DNA of 64,000 nucleotides from Gammaproteobacteria bacterium. GTDB lineage: Bacteria; Pseudomonadota; Gammaproteobacteria; Pseudomonadales; Azotimanducaceae. The translations under genes were made by a program, and so were the position numbers. The DNA lies in NCBI GenBank assembly GCA_002689445.1, contig NZGC01000075.1:5258-69257 (forward strand), read 5' to 3'. Below, in pieces: positions 17,585 through 29,276 of the stretch (its first letter is position 1; each line of letters opens with the position of its first letter). The notes beneath the pieces are model-generated. The model saw only the letters and a program-made list of their open reading frames with translations. It was not told the DNA's origin and made no database searches.

Positions 17585-18475
17585 ATGCCAGCTAAAACAC
17601 GCCTGGTAATGGCGATTGCCAGCAGTGCCCTGTTCGATCTCAAAGAGAGTGATGCAGTCTTTCGTCGCCAAGGTCTTGAAGCCTATCGTAATTATCAAAT
17701 TGCCCATGAAAAAGACGTGCTAGAACCTGGAGCAGGTTTTGCTTTAGTGAAAAAATTGTTGCAATTGAATGATGTAGAAAATGTCGAGATTGAGGTTATC
17801 TTACTGTCTCGTAATTCTGCGGATACAGGCTTACGGGTGTTTAATGCCATTGAGGAATATGAGCTCGATATTCGGCGAGCCGCTTTTACAGGAGGTGCGC
17901 CACCTTACCGTTATATGCTGCCTTTCGGTGCGCATCTGTTTTTGTCAGCCAATCCAATTGACGTCGTTGATGCGCTGGACAACGGTTTTGCCGCGGCCTC
18001 TTTAATGGCGAATCAGGTCTCGAGTACCTCAACACCTATGGTGAAATTCGCTTTCGATGGCGATGCGGTGGTGTTTTCCGACTCGGCTGAGCGAATTTAT
18101 CAGCAAGATGGGTTAGCGGCTTTTACAGCTCAAGAGAAGGCGGCAGCGGATATACCGCTACCACCCGGCCCCTTTGCCGGGTTTTTGAGTCGCCTGCATG
18201 CGATTCAGCAACAATTTAACGGTGGAAGTTGTCCAATTCAAACAGCTCTCGTGACCGCCAGATCTGCACCGACTCATGAACGTGTGATCAAAACCCTGAG
18301 GAATTGGGGAATTCGCCTAGATGAGTCGTTGTTTTTAGGCGGTATGGATAAGACCGAATTTTTGGCGGCTTACGGCGCCGATATCTTCTTCGATGATCAA
18401 GCAGAGCATTGTCACTTAGCGAGTCGGGTGGTCGTGTCTGGCCATGTTCCTCATGGCGTTAAAAACCCAAGATAG
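17585..18475 (+). CDS. 5'-nucleotidase (cytosolic IA-like family)
   Basis: The 296-residue sequence matches the 5'-nucleotidase family PF06189 (cN-I like), which removes phosphate from nucleoside monophosphates. Typical parts are the N-terminal AIASSALFDL, the FTGGAPPYRYM segment, FAFDGDAVVFSD (HAD-like motif with aspartates near residue 156) and FFDDQAEH near the end. A ribosome site GAAGGTG precedes the ATG. It starts from the short divergent region shared with the VWA gene. A weak hairpin followed by TTTT (18549-18570) lies beyond its stop. Confidence 0.88.
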   Translation: MPAKTRLVMAIASSALFDLKESDAVFRRQGLEAYRNYQIAHEKDVLEPGAGFALVKKLLQLNDVENVEIEVILLSRNSADTGLRVFNAIEEYELDIRRAAFTGGAPPYRYMLPFGAHLFLSANPIDVVDALDNGFAAASLMANQVSSTSTPMVKFAFDGDAVVFSDSAERIYQQDGLAAFTAQEKAAADIPLPPGPFAGFLSRLHAIQQQFNGGSCPIQTALVTARSAPTHERVIKTLRNWGIRLDESLFLGGMDKTEFLAAYGADIFFDDQAEHCHLASRVVVSGHVPHGVKNPR

Positions 18476-18605
18476 GTGCTTGATAGTGGGTCAAATGCGC
18501 ACCCTCAAGGCAGGGAGTGATCCTTTGACAAAGTCGATCGGCGAGCTCAGACCGGGGCCTGAGGTCTTTTGGGTAACCAGACTTTAATTTGCCTGGGCGA
18601 ATCAT
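18459..18605 (-). CDS. Possible small protein gene antisense to the cysB leader
   Basis: On the minus strand an open frame of 48 codons from ATG 18605 to TAA 18459 has a protein-like composition (segments such as IRPGKLKSGYP and ELADRLCQR). The frame stays open upstream to about 18653 and protein-like residues continue there (FRFDLPEDIEQ), but no ATG, GTG or TTG is present in that part. Either the gene begins at a non-standard codon or its start was lost. It overlaps the 3' end of the 5'-nucleotidase gene by 17 bases and is divergent from cysB. I do not recognise the family. Confidence 0.35.
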   Translation of the reverse strand: MIRPGKLKSGYPKDLRPRSELADRLCQRITPCLEGAHLTHYQAPILGF

Positions 18606-18673
18606 GATTTGTTCGATGTCTTCAGGTAGATCAAAACGAAATATTAATATCCTTTTCTAACATCTTTTGGTTA

Positions 18674-18679
18674 TATACT
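18674..18679 (+). promoter_or_regulatory. Probable -10 box of the cysB promoter
   Basis: TATACT lies 23 bases upstream of the cysB start within an AT-rich stretch (18640-18680). No good -35 hexamer is seen, which would suit a regulated promoter. LysR-type proteins often bind their own AT-rich upstream region, so autoregulation is possible. Confidence 0.35.
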
Positions 18680-18681
18680 AA

Positions 18682-19677
<996 letters not shown>

Positions 19678-19804
19678 TGACGAAGCTGGGGTGCTTGGCG
19701 CCCAGCGGCCAAACTCAGTAGCCGTCGCCTCCTAATTGCCTGACTGCATTGAAGCCAGAATCAACCCATGAAACAATGCCGGCCGTTAAACAGAGGAATC
19801 ACCG

Positions 19805-20407
19805 ATGGATTTGGTTTGCTTGGATTTAGAAGGGGTTTTAATCCCTGAGATATGGATAGCCTTTGCGGAAGAAACTGGAATCGACGCCCTTCGCGCAACC
19901 ACTCGCGAAGTCCCTAATTACGATACATTGATGACTCAGCGTTTAGCTTTGCTTGATGAGCATGGCCTAACGTTACCATCCATCCAGAAAGTCATCAGTC
20001 GATTATCACCGCTTCCCGGGGCGGCGCAATTTTTACAGCAGTTAAGATCGGATTATCAAGTCGTCATTTTGTCGGATACCTTTTATGAATTTGCGATGCC
20101 GCTGATGGTTCAGTTAGGAATGCCGACCTTGCTATGTCATCGATTAGAGGTTTCGCCTGAAGGGCGTATTACTGGATATCGATTGCGGCAAGAAGATCCT
20201 AAACGCCACGCGGTACAAGCCTTTTCGAGACTGAATTATCGGATCTTCGCTGCGGGTGATTCGTATAATGATACGTCAATGCTGGCAGAAGCCGATGCAG
20301 GGTTTTTGTTTAAGGCGCCGGCCAACGTGATCGAGGAGTTTCCCCAGTTCACGGCGACAGAGGACTATAATGTGTTGCGGCAATTGATTGATAATGCAGC
20401 GGGCTAG
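19805..20407 (+). CDS. thrH: Phosphoserine phosphatase / homoserine phosphotransferase ThrH
   Basis: ThrH is a HAD enzyme with phosphoserine phosphatase activity that can also transfer the phosphate to homoserine. The 200-residue sequence begins with CLDLEGVLIPEIW, where the motif I acid is D-x-E as typical for ThrH, followed by the motif II serine in LSDTFYEF, a lysine in EDPKRHAV and AAGDSYNDTSML for motif IV. The length is normal. A ribosome site AGAGGA lies before the ATG. With the serC-type gene at 5236-6399 it could complete serine synthesis. Confidence 0.93.
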   Translation: MDLVCLDLEGVLIPEIWIAFAEETGIDALRATTREVPNYDTLMTQRLALLDEHGLTLPSIQKVISRLSPLPGAAQFLQQLRSDYQVVILSDTFYEFAMPLMVQLGMPTLLCHRLEVSPEGRITGYRLRQEDPKRHAVQAFSRLNYRIFAAGDSYNDTSMLAEADAGFLFKAPANVIEEFPQFTATEDYNVLRQLIDNAAG

Positions 20408-20785
20408 TGTTTACAGACTCTAGCTAGGGGGTCCTGTGGTATTCTCCCCCGAGGAGCGAAGGTTGGTGCGGCGATTGGTTTGGCTTCACCGAGCGAAGAT
20501 CCAAGATCTTTCAGGCAATCTTTAAGAATAACTGGGATGGCTTAAGGGCTTACCAATGATTCTGAAGTCTGCGGATAACGGAGTCGACGAAGGTTCATCA
20601 CTTCGGTTCCTCGCTTTTTGGCATCGCCTGAAAGCGATGGTTTGTGAGAGTTGGGCGATAGTTTTGAGTTAACAATAGAGATGTACCTGTAGGTTGATTC
20701 ATTGTAGATGTAGATGCTCACGGAGCAAGCAAAATGCCGCTGCGAGTGAGATTTAAGCCCAACGGGCAGACTTAAGGAGTAAAGT
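20408..20785. other. Intergenic region upstream of prpB
   Basis: These 378 bases hold the prpB promoter region but no recognisable gene. Two small hairpins are visible: CATCGC with GCGATG around 20622-20639, and GCCC-AAC-GGGC at 20757-20767 immediately before the AAGGAG ribosome site. A GC-rich imperfect hairpin with five G and five C (about 20424-20450) may end thrH transcription but has no T-run. The propionate regulator gene often found here is absent. Confidence 0.4.
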
Positions 20786-21673
20786 ATGGATAGCGCTGGT
20801 GCTCGGTTACGACAAGCGATCGCATTAGAATCGCCACTGCAAGTGGTAGGAACCATTAACGCTTATACTGCAATCATGGCCGAGTCAGTTGGATATAGAG
20901 CAATATATCTATCAGGGGCAGGGGTTGCTAATGCTTCTTACGGCCTACCCGATCTTGGAATGACCTCATTAAATGATGTGCTGGAGGATGTCCGTAGGAT
21001 CACCAATGCATCGAGTTTGCCCCTGCTGGTGGACGTTGATACCGGCTGGGGTGGCGCTTTTAATATTGCGAGAACCGTCAAGGAGATGATCAAGGCGGGT
21101 GCCGCTGGGATGCATATAGAGGATCAGGTTGCGCAGAAGCGTTGTGGTCATCGACCCAATAAAGAAATTGTATCGCAAGCAGAAATGGCTGATAGGATTA
21201 AAGCCTCAGTGGATGCCAAGACTGACGATGATTTTATTGTGATGGCCAGAACCGATGCTTTGGCTGTGGTTGGCCTTGACGAAGTGATTGCTAGGGCTCG
21301 TATTTGCGAGGAGGCGGGAGCCGACGCAATATTTGCAGAAGCGATGACGGATCTCGATATGTATCGAGCGGTCACCGCAGCGGTTAATATTCCGGTTCTT
21401 GCGAATATCACTGAATTCGGGGCAACGCCTTTATACTCCACTGAGGAATTGGCTTCAGCGGGCATCGACATGGCGCTGTATCCGTTGTCAGCCTTCAGAG
21501 CGATGAATCTGGCTGCACTGAATATCTATCAGGGACTGCGAGATGCAGGGACGCAAAGTCATTTGGTTGATCAGATGCAGACCCGAGCCGATCTATATCA
21601 ATTTCTTGGGTACCATGAATACGAAGAAAAGTTAGATGCGCTTTTTTCTGAAGAAAAAGGTAAAAATGGCTGA
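20786..21673 (+). CDS. prpB: Methylisocitrate lyase PrpB
   Basis: PrpB cleaves 2-methylisocitrate to pyruvate and succinate in the methylcitrate cycle for propionyl-CoA. The 295-residue TIM barrel shows the metal site VDTGWGG (D85 region), the catalytic signature KRCGH at 118-122 and [10 protein letters not shown] in the C-terminal half. The ATG follows AAGGAG with ideal spacing. Next on the strand is prpC, but only after about 540 bases, unusual for this operon. Confusion with oxaloacetate decarboxylase or phosphonopyruvate hydrolase is unlikely because of the prpC neighbour. Confidence 0.95.
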   Translation: MDSAGARLRQAIALESPLQVVGTINAYTAIMAESVGYRAIYLSGAGVANASYGLPDLGMTSLNDVLEDVRRITNASSLPLLVDVDTGWGGAFNIARTVKEMIKAGAAGMHIEDQVAQKRCGHRPNKEIVSQAEMADRIKASVDAKTDDDFIVMARTDALAVVGLDEVIARARICEEAGADAIFAEAMTDLDMYRAVTAAVNIPVLANITEFGATPLYSTEELASAGIDMALYPLSAFRAMNLAALNIYQGLRDAGTQSHLVDQMQTRADLYQFLGYHEYEEKLDALFSEEKGKNG

Positions 21674-22211
21674 TCCAAGCAGTCATGATGAAGATGCACA
21701 GCTCGGTGAAATACCAGACTCGGTATCGTCGGTCGACACAGGTCAACCATTGCGTAAGACATCATGACAGCAAGCGTTGTGACAAAAGCTCAGTGAGACA
21801 AGGGTGGTGAGATAAGGGTGGCAACTTAAGCGGGATGACATAAACGATGGCAGGAGCTCCGTTTGCCCGTCAAATCCCGCCAGCATTGCCAGAAAAATAT
21901 TCAACGGTTGATGGAAGAGGCTCAAAACCGACAAAGTGTCGATTGAGAAGAAACCGGAGCTAGGAAGAGTTGCAGCGAGTGAAGAAACGGCAGTTAGAGA
22001 AGGAACTGGTGTTAGAAAAGAAACTGGAGCGATAGCAAGAACGAGAGCTAGGAAAGTCAATTGAGACAGAAAAGTCATCCGTCTAAAAAGTATCGGTTCC
22101 AGAGCAGTAAACGGCGTGAGAAACCGTGCAAAGTACAACCATCGGTCATGGAAGATCTACATGACCATGATCAATAGCCAAGTGATAGGCAACAAACAGG
22201 AGTATTAGCCA
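21674..22211. other. Purine-rich gap between prpB and prpC
   Basis: About 540 bases separate two genes that are normally adjacent. The plus strand from 21930 to 22080 is strongly purine-rich with repeated variants of GAAACTGGAGC and GAGCTAGGAAG. A 33-codon frame (21666-21767) overlaps the prpB end, and a charged 50-residue frame lacking a start crosses the repeats; neither is convincing. An opposite hydrophobic frame (21743-22138) looks like a shadow of the purine bias. It could be a decayed gene or a long leader of prpC. Confidence 0.4.
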
Positions 22212-23336
22212 ATGGTCGATAAGAAATTAGGTGGGGCAGGCCTTCGGGGACAGTCAGCAGGAGAGACAGCGCTTTGCACCGTCGGTAAAGAGGGCGCCGG
22301 ATTAACCTATCGGGGTTATACCATCGAAGACTTAGCCGCGAATGCACGGTTCGAGGAAGTCGCGTATATGCTGTTGTATGGCGAGCTACCCAAAGCGGAT
22401 GTGCTGACTGACTATGAGGCTCGTTTAACGGGCATGCGCGCGCTACCGGACGCGTTAAAGTCGGTGCTCGAGTCGATTCCAAAAGATACCCATCCCATGG
22501 ACGTGATGCGTACAGGGTGTTCAATGTTAGGCAATCTGGAGCCTGAATCCGATTTTGCAGAGCAACACCAGGCTGCAGATCGTTTGCTGGCGGCACTGCC
22601 CGCCATTATTTGTTATTGGTATCGGTATAGTCATGATGGGGTACGGATTGACACCAATACAGGCGAGGACTCTATAGGCGGTCACTTTTTGAAGATGTTG
22701 CTGGACGAGACCCCGAGCGACCTGCATCGGGCTGTCATGAATTGCTCACTCATTTTGTATGCTGAACACGAGTTCAATGCCAGTACGTTTACCGCTCGAG
22801 TGTGTGCGGCCACTTTGTCTGACATGTACTCTTGTGTCACTGGGGCAATTGGCTCACTGCGGGGTCCACTGCATGGTGGCGCGAACGAGGCTGCGATGGA
22901 ATTGATCGAAAAATTTGATCAGGTAGATCAAGTGGAAACCGAGATTCTCGCCATGCTCGAGCGCAAAGACCTGATCATGGGATTTGGACATGCGATTTAT
23001 CGAACCTCTGATCCTCGTAATGCCATTATCAAAGATTGGGCCGAGCAATTGGCGGAGAAAAATGGGGATACTACTTTGTATGATATCTCTTGCCGGATTG
23101 CCGATACCATGTGGAATAGCAAAGAGCTCTTTCCGAATGCGGATTTTTTCCACGCCTCGGCTTATAACTACATGGGAATCCCAACTAAAATATTTACGCC
23201 CATCTTTGTCATGTCAAGACTTACAGGTTGGGCAGCGCATGTGATGGAGCAGCGCTCGAATAATCGCTTGATTAGGCCCAGCGCTGACTATATTGGGCCT
23301 GATATCCGCCCCTATGTGCCAATGAGCGAGCGGTAA
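22212..23336 (+). CDS. prpC: 2-methylcitrate synthase PrpC
   Basis: PrpC condenses propionyl-CoA with oxaloacetate. The 374-residue protein belongs to the citrate synthase family and starts with the subgroup pattern KKLGGAGLRGQSAGETAL that marks methylcitrate synthases. The histidine of GPLHGGANEA, the second histidine in GFGHAIYRTSDPR and a late aspartate region are present. CAGGAG precedes the ATG. No prpD, acnD or prpF follows, so the dehydration of methylcitrate must rely on an enzyme elsewhere, perhaps AcnB. Confidence 0.95.
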   Translation: MVDKKLGGAGLRGQSAGETALCTVGKEGAGLTYRGYTIEDLAANARFEEVAYMLLYGELPKADVLTDYEARLTGMRALPDALKSVLESIPKDTHPMDVMRTGCSMLGNLEPESDFAEQHQAADRLLAALPAIICYWYRYSHDGVRIDTNTGEDSIGGHFLKMLLDETPSDLHRAVMNCSLILYAEHEFNASTFTARVCAATLSDMYSCVTGAIGSLRGPLHGGANEAAMELIEKFDQVDQVETEILAMLERKDLIMGFGHAIYRTSDPRNAIIKDWAEQLAEKNGDTTLYDISCRIADTMWNSKELFPNADFFHASAYNYMGIPTKIFTPIFVMSRLTGWAAHVMEQRSNNRLIRPSADYIGPDIRPYVPMSER

Positions 23337-23469
23337 GGTAAAGATAAACAGGCCCACTGAAGCGGACGAACAAAAGCGTCGCTGACGGCTTCTTACTTTG
23401 GGTTGTCTGCCGCGCTGGAGGTTCTGCAACGCGGGCTTGTATTCGGTGAGAAGCACGTCGAGGTGCAAA

Positions 23470-23955
23470 ATGAAACAATCAATATCGCTACCAGACCTGT
23501 GTGATGCCTACCCAAACGAGGTTCGGGTAGCAGACCCACTGCTTCAAAACTATGGCGGTCAAGTCGCGTTCTCCGGATCAATCAAGACCATTGCATGTTT
23601 TGAAGACAACGCTTTAGTTGCCGAGCGTGTCCAAGAACCTGGCGGGGGTGGGGTCTTGGTGGTGGACGCAGGTGGTTCCCTTCGTTGTGGGATGTTAGGT
23701 GATAATTTAGCCCAAAAGGCTGTAGACAACGATTGGGCAGGCATCATCATCTATGGATGTATTCGCGATGTTGAGATCATCAGACGGATGCCGCTTGGGG
23801 TGGTTGCCCTGGCAACTCATCCCATGAAGAGTGTTAAGCGAGGTCAAGGGCGACGGGATGAACCCGTGCGGTTTGCTGGTATCGAATGGCTGCCTGAGAA
23901 CTACGTCTATGTGGATGAGAACGGAATCTTGGTCGCCAAAAACAAGTTGGCCTAA
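23470..23955 (+). CDS. rraA: RraA-family protein (RNase E activity regulator type)
   Basis: The 161-residue product is a clear RraA fold: YGGQVAFSGSIKTIACFEDN, GGGGVLVVDAGGSLR, GDNLAQKAVDNDWAGI and the conserved GCIRDVE, then VRFAGIEWLPENYVY. E. coli RraA binds and inhibits RNase E; relatives with other residues are aldolases for 4-hydroxy-4-methyl-2-oxoglutarate, and the conserved arginine-aspartate leaves that option open. I use ATG 23470 with GAGGTG upstream; the frame extension to 23398 is not family-like. It lies 134 bases after prpC, an arrangement that may allow joint transcription. Confidence 0.88.
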   Translation: MKQSISLPDLCDAYPNEVRVADPLLQNYGGQVAFSGSIKTIACFEDNALVAERVQEPGGGGVLVVDAGGSLRCGMLGDNLAQKAVDNDWAGIIIYGCIRDVEIIRRMPLGVVALATHPMKSVKRGQGRRDEPVRFAGIEWLPENYVYVDENGILVAKNKLA

Positions 23956-23987
23956 CGGTCAGATAAGCAGGTAAGCTTGCTGCCGCA

Positions 23988-24439
23988 TCAGGTTTTGGGC
24001 GAGGCCTGTAACCAAGTCATTGGGCGATGAGCAAGGCCCGCGTCCAAGAATTCGGCGCCAGTGACGCGAAAGCCGAGGCGTTGATAAAAAGGCACAACTG
24101 GCAATTGCGCATGTAAGAAAAGCCGATCGAAACGCTGGGCGCCAAATTGCATTGCGCCTCGCATCAGTGCTTCAGCGACGCCGCGTCTGCGAAACACCTT
24201 CAATACCGCGAGCCGAGAGAGTTGCCCCTCTGGGGTTAATCGAAGACAGCCGACATTGGTATGTCCGGGTAAGTCTGCGAGAAAGTGCCAACTAGTGGCA
24301 TCCCAATGATCCCACTCGTCGTCAGCAGAGATCTTCTGCTCATGAATAAACACCTGGGTGCGGATGTCAATGAGAGCAATTTGGGCTGAAATCCAATCGA
24401 CCTGTGTTAACTGAGGTAATCCTACACTGGAATTCGCCA

Positions 24440-24440
<1 letters not shown>
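23988..24440 (-). CDS. GNAT-family acetyltransferase
   Basis: This 150-residue protein is a Gcn5-related N-acetyltransferase. The early VFIHEQKISADDEWD region is like ElaA/YjcF-type members, the acetyl-CoA loop is LKVFRRRGVAEALM (R-R-x-G-x-A at about 82-88), and PVVPFYQRLGFRVTG forms the closing strand and helix. The ATG at 24440 shares a base with the purB stop (TGATG), so it is expressed as the last gene after purB. The substrate is unknown. Confidence 0.85.
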
Positions 24441-25852
<1,412 letters not shown>

Positions 25853-26476
25853 TTAAATGAAGGGTAATTGTCGTCGAAGTTGCTGGCGCTGTAAGAGGAG
25901 TTGCCACCGAGCGCCTTTCATTTGGTAAAACAGTACACCAGCTCGAACCCCGGCCAGTAATAGCATGCGAATCCTATCCGCATTTTCGCTGCGATTTAAA
26001 TGTGATTGTTCTCCCCGGATAATTATGGTTCTTCCCAAAGGGCGAATATGGGTCTGATAAATGAGTGCACAGCGTGCATCGAGGCTGGCGGCCCTAGCGG
26101 CTGGGTCATGGAGCATTTGAACGGCTTCAAGGGCGCTGTGCAATTCCGCTCCCACCTGTCTCTGAACAGAGCTGTTCCTGTAAAACCGTTTAGCAATTGA
26201 GAGGGTTTGGTATGCAAGGTTGATCAATGCCTGTTCCTCGCTACCCGGTTCTTCTAGCAGTTTCGCTAGGACGAGTTTGCCGTGTGCTAATCCGTCACCA
26301 AATTGATAGATATCAAAGGAAGAGGCTGCATCAAACTGAAACAATGACTCACGAACAGCCTCTAACGCGTCGCTGCTCGTCAGTCCCGTTCTCGCGATTT
26401 GCAAAGCCAGTGAAGCGGACTGCACCAAGCCTGCAAGGCCAAGGGTTCGGGCGGGCAGATGATTCATGGTTGCCAT
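25853..26476 (-). CDS. hflD: HflD homolog (membrane-associated helical protein)
   Basis: The 207-residue all-helical protein matches HflD, known in E. coli from phage lambda lysogeny control and found in many gammaproteobacteria between mnmA and purB. Typical parts are an N-terminal [15 protein letters not shown] helix, a central IDxxQ/FG segment, and the C-terminal [26 protein letters not shown]. Its cellular role outside phage biology is not established. Two ATG codons (26476 and 26467) are possible; the latter overlaps the mnmA stop as ATGA. Confidence 0.88.
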   Translation of the reverse strand: MATMNHLPARTLGLAGLVQSASLALQIARTGLTSSDALEAVRESLFQFDAASSFDIYQFGDGLAHGKLVLAKLLEEPGSEEQALINLAYQTLSIAKRFYRNSSVQRQVGAELHSALEAVQMLHDPAARAASLDARCALIYQTHIRPLGRTIIIRGEQSHLNRSENADRIRMLLLAGVRAGVLFYQMKGARWQLLLQRQQLRRQLPFI

Positions 26477-27564
26477 GCTTCGCTGGATTCAATCACGCCG
26501 CCACCTAGGCAGGTGTCTCCCTCGTAGAAGCATGCCCATTGACCGGGGGTTGCGGCCCTTTGTGGCGTTGAAAAAGTCACCTTGGCTGAACGCTGATCTT
26601 GCTGGAACTCAATTCGACAGGCTTGGTCAGCTTGGCGGTATCTGAGTTTGACCTGAAGCTTGGACTCAGTTGGCGGGAGATTAACCCAGTGTAGCTGCCC
26701 AACGCAGACTGATTTGGATAACAATGCCGGGTGATCATGGCCTTGGCATACAATGAGGGTGTTACTGCTCACCTCTTTTCCCGAGACATACCAAGGCGCG
26801 TCTTGTCCGCCTTTGACGCCGCCGATACCCAGGCCCTGCCGCTGGCCTAAGGTATGGAACATTAAGCCCTGGTGGGTACCCAGGACTTGGCCTTCAACGC
26901 TCACGATGGGGCCGGGCTGCGCCGGTAGGTAGGTCGAAAGGAAATCACTGAAGCGACGCTCGCCGATAAAGCAAATCCCGGTAGAATCCTTTTTATGACT
27001 GGTAACGAGGCCTGCATCAGTGGCTTCAGCTCGAATGGTGGTTTTGGTGGCGTCACCCACGGGGAATAGGCACTGCTGAAATTGTTGACCGGAGACAGAC
27101 TGCAGAAAATAGGATTGGTCTTTATTTTGATCTAAGCCTTTGCGCAGGGTAACTCGGCCCTCAGTATCCTTACCCAAGCGGGCGTAGTGCCCTGTTGCAA
27201 TTAAATCAGCGCCCAATAGTAAGGCGTAGTCGAGGAAAACCTTGAATTTGATTTCGCGATTACAAAGTACATCGGGATTGGGCGTGCGATGAGCCTGATA
27301 TTCGCTGAGAAAGTGATCAAAAACGTTGTCCCAGTATTCGGCAGCAAAGTTGGCTTGATGTAGAGGAATGTTTAGATGATCTGCGACGGCTTGAGCATCG
27401 GCAAGATCCTGCTTAGCCGTACAGTACTCACTGCCATCGTCCTCTTCCCAGTTTTTCATGAAAAGACCCTCAACCTGATAGCCAGCTTTGAGCAACCTGA
27501 GCGCGCTCACGGATGAGTCGACGCCCCCGGATAAGCCGACAATCACTTTCGCTTTAGATGTCAT
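26464..27564 (-). CDS. mnmA: tRNA-specific 2-thiouridylase MnmA
   Basis: MnmA places sulfur on U34 of Lys, Glu and Gln tRNAs, using sulfur delivered by the Tus relay. The PP-loop SGGVDSS is at 12-18, the catalytic cysteines are in [10 protein letters not shown] (about residue 102) and TGICFIGER (about 198), and the C-terminal beta domain ends with GGGVI. I use ATG 27564 (366 residues), which gives the family N-terminus; the TTG at 27597 adds an atypical tail. tusDCBE of this same window encodes the relay that feeds it. Confidence 0.97.
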   Translation of the reverse strand: MTSKAKVIVGLSGGVDSSVSALRLLKAGYQVEGLFMKNWEEDDGSEYCTAKQDLADAQAVADHLNIPLHQANFAAEYWDNVFDHFLSEYQAHRTPNPDVLCNREIKFKVFLDYALLLGADLIATGHYARLGKDTEGRVTLRKGLDQNKDQSYFLQSVSGQQFQQCLFPVGDATKTTIRAEATDAGLVTSHKKDSTGICFIGERRFSDFLSTYLPAQPGPIVSVEGQVLGTHQGLMFHTLGQRQGLGIGGVKGGQDAPWYVSGKEVSSNTLIVCQGHDHPALLSKSVCVGQLHWVNLPPTESKLQVKLRYRQADQACRIEFQQDQRSAKVTFSTPQRAATPGQWACFYEGDTCLGGGVIESSEAWQP

Positions 27565-27597
27565 GGCAAGCTGCTTGGGTTTTATGGTCGAAGCCAA

Positions 27598-28038
27598 TCA
27601 TGATAAAACGTTGGCATAAAAATGTAAGGGGTATTGGTGGCCTGCGAGATAGTCATCGATACATCGTTCCACCAAAGGGCTGCGTGTAGATCGCTGATGA
27701 ATGTCGGTTCGGTCGAGCCATAAAACATCGAGGATATCTGGGTCAATCGGATCACTGCTGTGAGAAACCAACTCGGCAGCGAAACAGAGTCTCAGAAATA
27801 ATGGGCCGCTATTCGGCGCTTGATATTGGTACAAGCCGATCACCGCTGTCGGCTCAACCCAATAACCAGTCTCTTCATGTACCTCTCTTACCACGGCTTG
27901 GTCCAACGACTCGTTGGGTTCAAGGTGCCCCGCAGGTTGATTGATGACCCGACTGCCTTGATCTAGCTCCTCCACCATGAGGAAGTGATCATTCCGGGTT
28001 ACAATGGCAGCAACGGTAACATGAGGTGGCCAGCTCAA
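27598..28038 (-). CDS. nudJ: NUDIX hydrolase NudJ-like
   Basis: NudJ hydrolyses HMP-pyrophosphate and nucleoside di/triphosphates. The 146-residue protein begins like E. coli NudJ (PHVTVAAIV) and contains the NUDIX box G-x5-E-x7-REVHEETG in residues 37-58. The start is TTG 28038 with a good GGAGG ribosome site at 28043-28047; no suitable ATG exists. As in E. coli it stands directly before mnmA. Confidence 0.9.
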   Translation of the reverse strand: MSWPPHVTVAAIVTRNDHFLMVEELDQGSRVINQPAGHLEPNESLDQAVVREVHEETGYWVEPTAVIGLYQYQAPNSGPLFLRLCFAAELVSHSSDPIDPDILDVLWLDRTDIHQRSTRSPLVERCIDDYLAGHQYPLHFYANVLS

Positions 28039-28070
28039 GCTGCCTCCAAACGCAAGAAGGAAGCGCTATT

Positions 28071-28556
28071 ATGCCTGAAAATAAACTGACGCACATCGAT
28101 GCCAATGGTCAAGCGGCGATGGTCGATGTCAGCGATAAGGGAGAAACCTATCGCGTTGCCGCAGCCGGTGGTCGAGTAGTGATGAGGCAAGAGACGCTGG
28201 ATCAGATAAAAAGTAACTCGCATAAAAAAGGGGATGTATTAACGGTAGCCAAAATTGCGGGCATTCAGGCGGCGAAAAAAACCGCAGAATTGATTCCGCT
28301 TTGCCATCCGCTTTTCTTGTCTGGCATTGAGCTCAGCTTTGAGCTGGATGAGGTAGAGTCGGCCGTCTTGATAGAGGCTGAATGTCGACTGAAGGGAACC
28401 ACCGGTGTCGAAATGGAGGCGTTAACGGCGGTATCAGTGGCGGCATTGACGATTTACGACATGTGCAAAGCAGTGGATAAGGGTATGGAAATCGATGCGG
28501 TCCGTCTGTTAAAGAAGAGCGGTGGCCGTTCTGGCGATTGGGTTGCTGGCTTATGA
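28071..28556 (+). CDS. moaC: Cyclic pyranopterin monophosphate synthase MoaC
   Basis: MoaC makes cyclic pyranopterin monophosphate, the second stage of molybdenum cofactor synthesis after MoaA. The 161-residue protein has the conserved [13 protein letters not shown] and [18 protein letters not shown] sequences, the lysines and histidine of the active site, and KSGGRSG at the end. I use ATG 28071 after an AAGGA ribosome site. It is the first gene of moaCDE, divergent from nudJ with 32 bases between the starts; moaA and moaB are not in the window. Confidence 0.97.
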   Translation: MPENKLTHIDANGQAAMVDVSDKGETYRVAAAGGRVVMRQETLDQIKSNSHKKGDVLTVAKIAGIQAAKKTAELIPLCHPLFLSGIELSFELDEVESAVLIEAECRLKGTTGVEMEALTAVSVAALTIYDMCKAVDKGMEIDAVRLLKKSGGRSGDWVAGL

Positions 28557-28801
28557 AAGTACTGTTTTTTGCCGGTTTAAGAGAGTTGATGGGCGAGAGT
28601 GTTATCGAACTCGACATAGACACTTCGCTTACCGTTGCGGAACTTAAAACCCTGATCCGACTACCAACTGGCGAGAGTCTCGCCAGTTGGTCGCAAAGTC
28701 AGTCATTGCTCGCGGCCGTTGACCAAGCTATGGGATCTGATGCTACCGTTGTCGATCCAGGCGCCGAGGTCGCCTTTTTTCCACCCGTAACAGGAGGCTA
28801 G
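28553..28801 (+). CDS. moaD: Molybdopterin synthase sulfur carrier MoaD
   Basis: MoaD is the small ubiquitin-like subunit that carries sulfur as a C-terminal thiocarboxylate. The 82-residue product starts [10 protein letters not shown], has the beta-grasp pattern and ends with the required diglycine (PPVTGG). The ATG at 28553 overlaps the moaC stop as ATGA; moaE follows after one base, so subunits are made together. The C-terminal part before FFPPVTGG is normal in length. Confidence 0.95.
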   Translation: MKVLFFAGLRELMGESVIELDIDTSLTVAELKTLIRLPTGESLASWSQSQSLLAAVDQAMGSDATVVDPGAEVAFFPPVTGG

Positions 28802-28802
28802 G

Positions 28803-29276
28803 GTGTACCGTCGAATTTCCATCCAGTCAGCCGATTTTTCCCTGGACCAAACGCTAGACCGTCTAAAACAGCATAGTGGGTCACCTGGGGGCGTTTGTTT
28901 TTTTGTGGGTACGGTAAGAGACACGAATCTTGACGAACAAGTGAGCGGTCTTTTTTTAGAGCATTACCCTGGCATGACGGAGGCACAATTGGCGCGAATC
29001 CTCGATGCCGCTGAGCAGCGCTGGCCATTAGCGGGCGCCGAGGTCGTGCACCGGATTGGAGCCCTACAACCCGGCGATAATATTGTGTTGGTTGCGGTGG
29101 CTGCCGCTCATCGTGGAGAGGCCTTTCAAGCGTGCGAGATGATCATGGATTATCTAAAGACCCAGGCCACCTTCTGGAAAAAAGAACAGGCTGCATCCGG
29201 CGATCGATGGTTAGACGCCAGAATTTCTGATCAAACTAAGCTCACCGATTGGGATGCAGGCGGCGTCGATTTTTAG
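28803..29276 (+). CDS. moaE: Molybdopterin synthase catalytic subunit MoaE
   Basis: MoaE accepts sulfur from MoaD and converts precursor Z into molybdopterin. The 157-residue sequence has FVGTVRDTN, the LEHYPGM substrate loop, HRIGALQPGD and the conserved AAHRGEAFQAC and KTQATFWKKE that hold active-site lysines. The start is GTG 28803, one base after the moaD stop. Its last 35 bases overlap the convergent rluE gene, a dense packing also seen between SDR and MATE genes here. Confidence 0.96.
   Translation: MYRRISIQSADFSLDQTLDRLKQHSGSPGGVCFFVGTVRDTNLDEQVSGLFLEHYPGMTEAQLARILDAAEQRWPLAGAEVVHRIGALQPGDNIVLVAVAAAHRGEAFQACEMIMDYLKTQATFWKKEQAASGDRWLDARISDQTKLTDWDAGGVDF

Noticed and set aside
21666-21767. 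33-codon plus frame overlapping the prpB end
   Set aside because: Good acidic composition but no ribosome site and nothing recognisable; could be chance.
21743-22138. 131-codon minus frame in the prpB-prpC gap
   Set aside because: Its hydrophobic composition is what the complement of a purine-rich stretch gives; no ribosome site and no family similarity.
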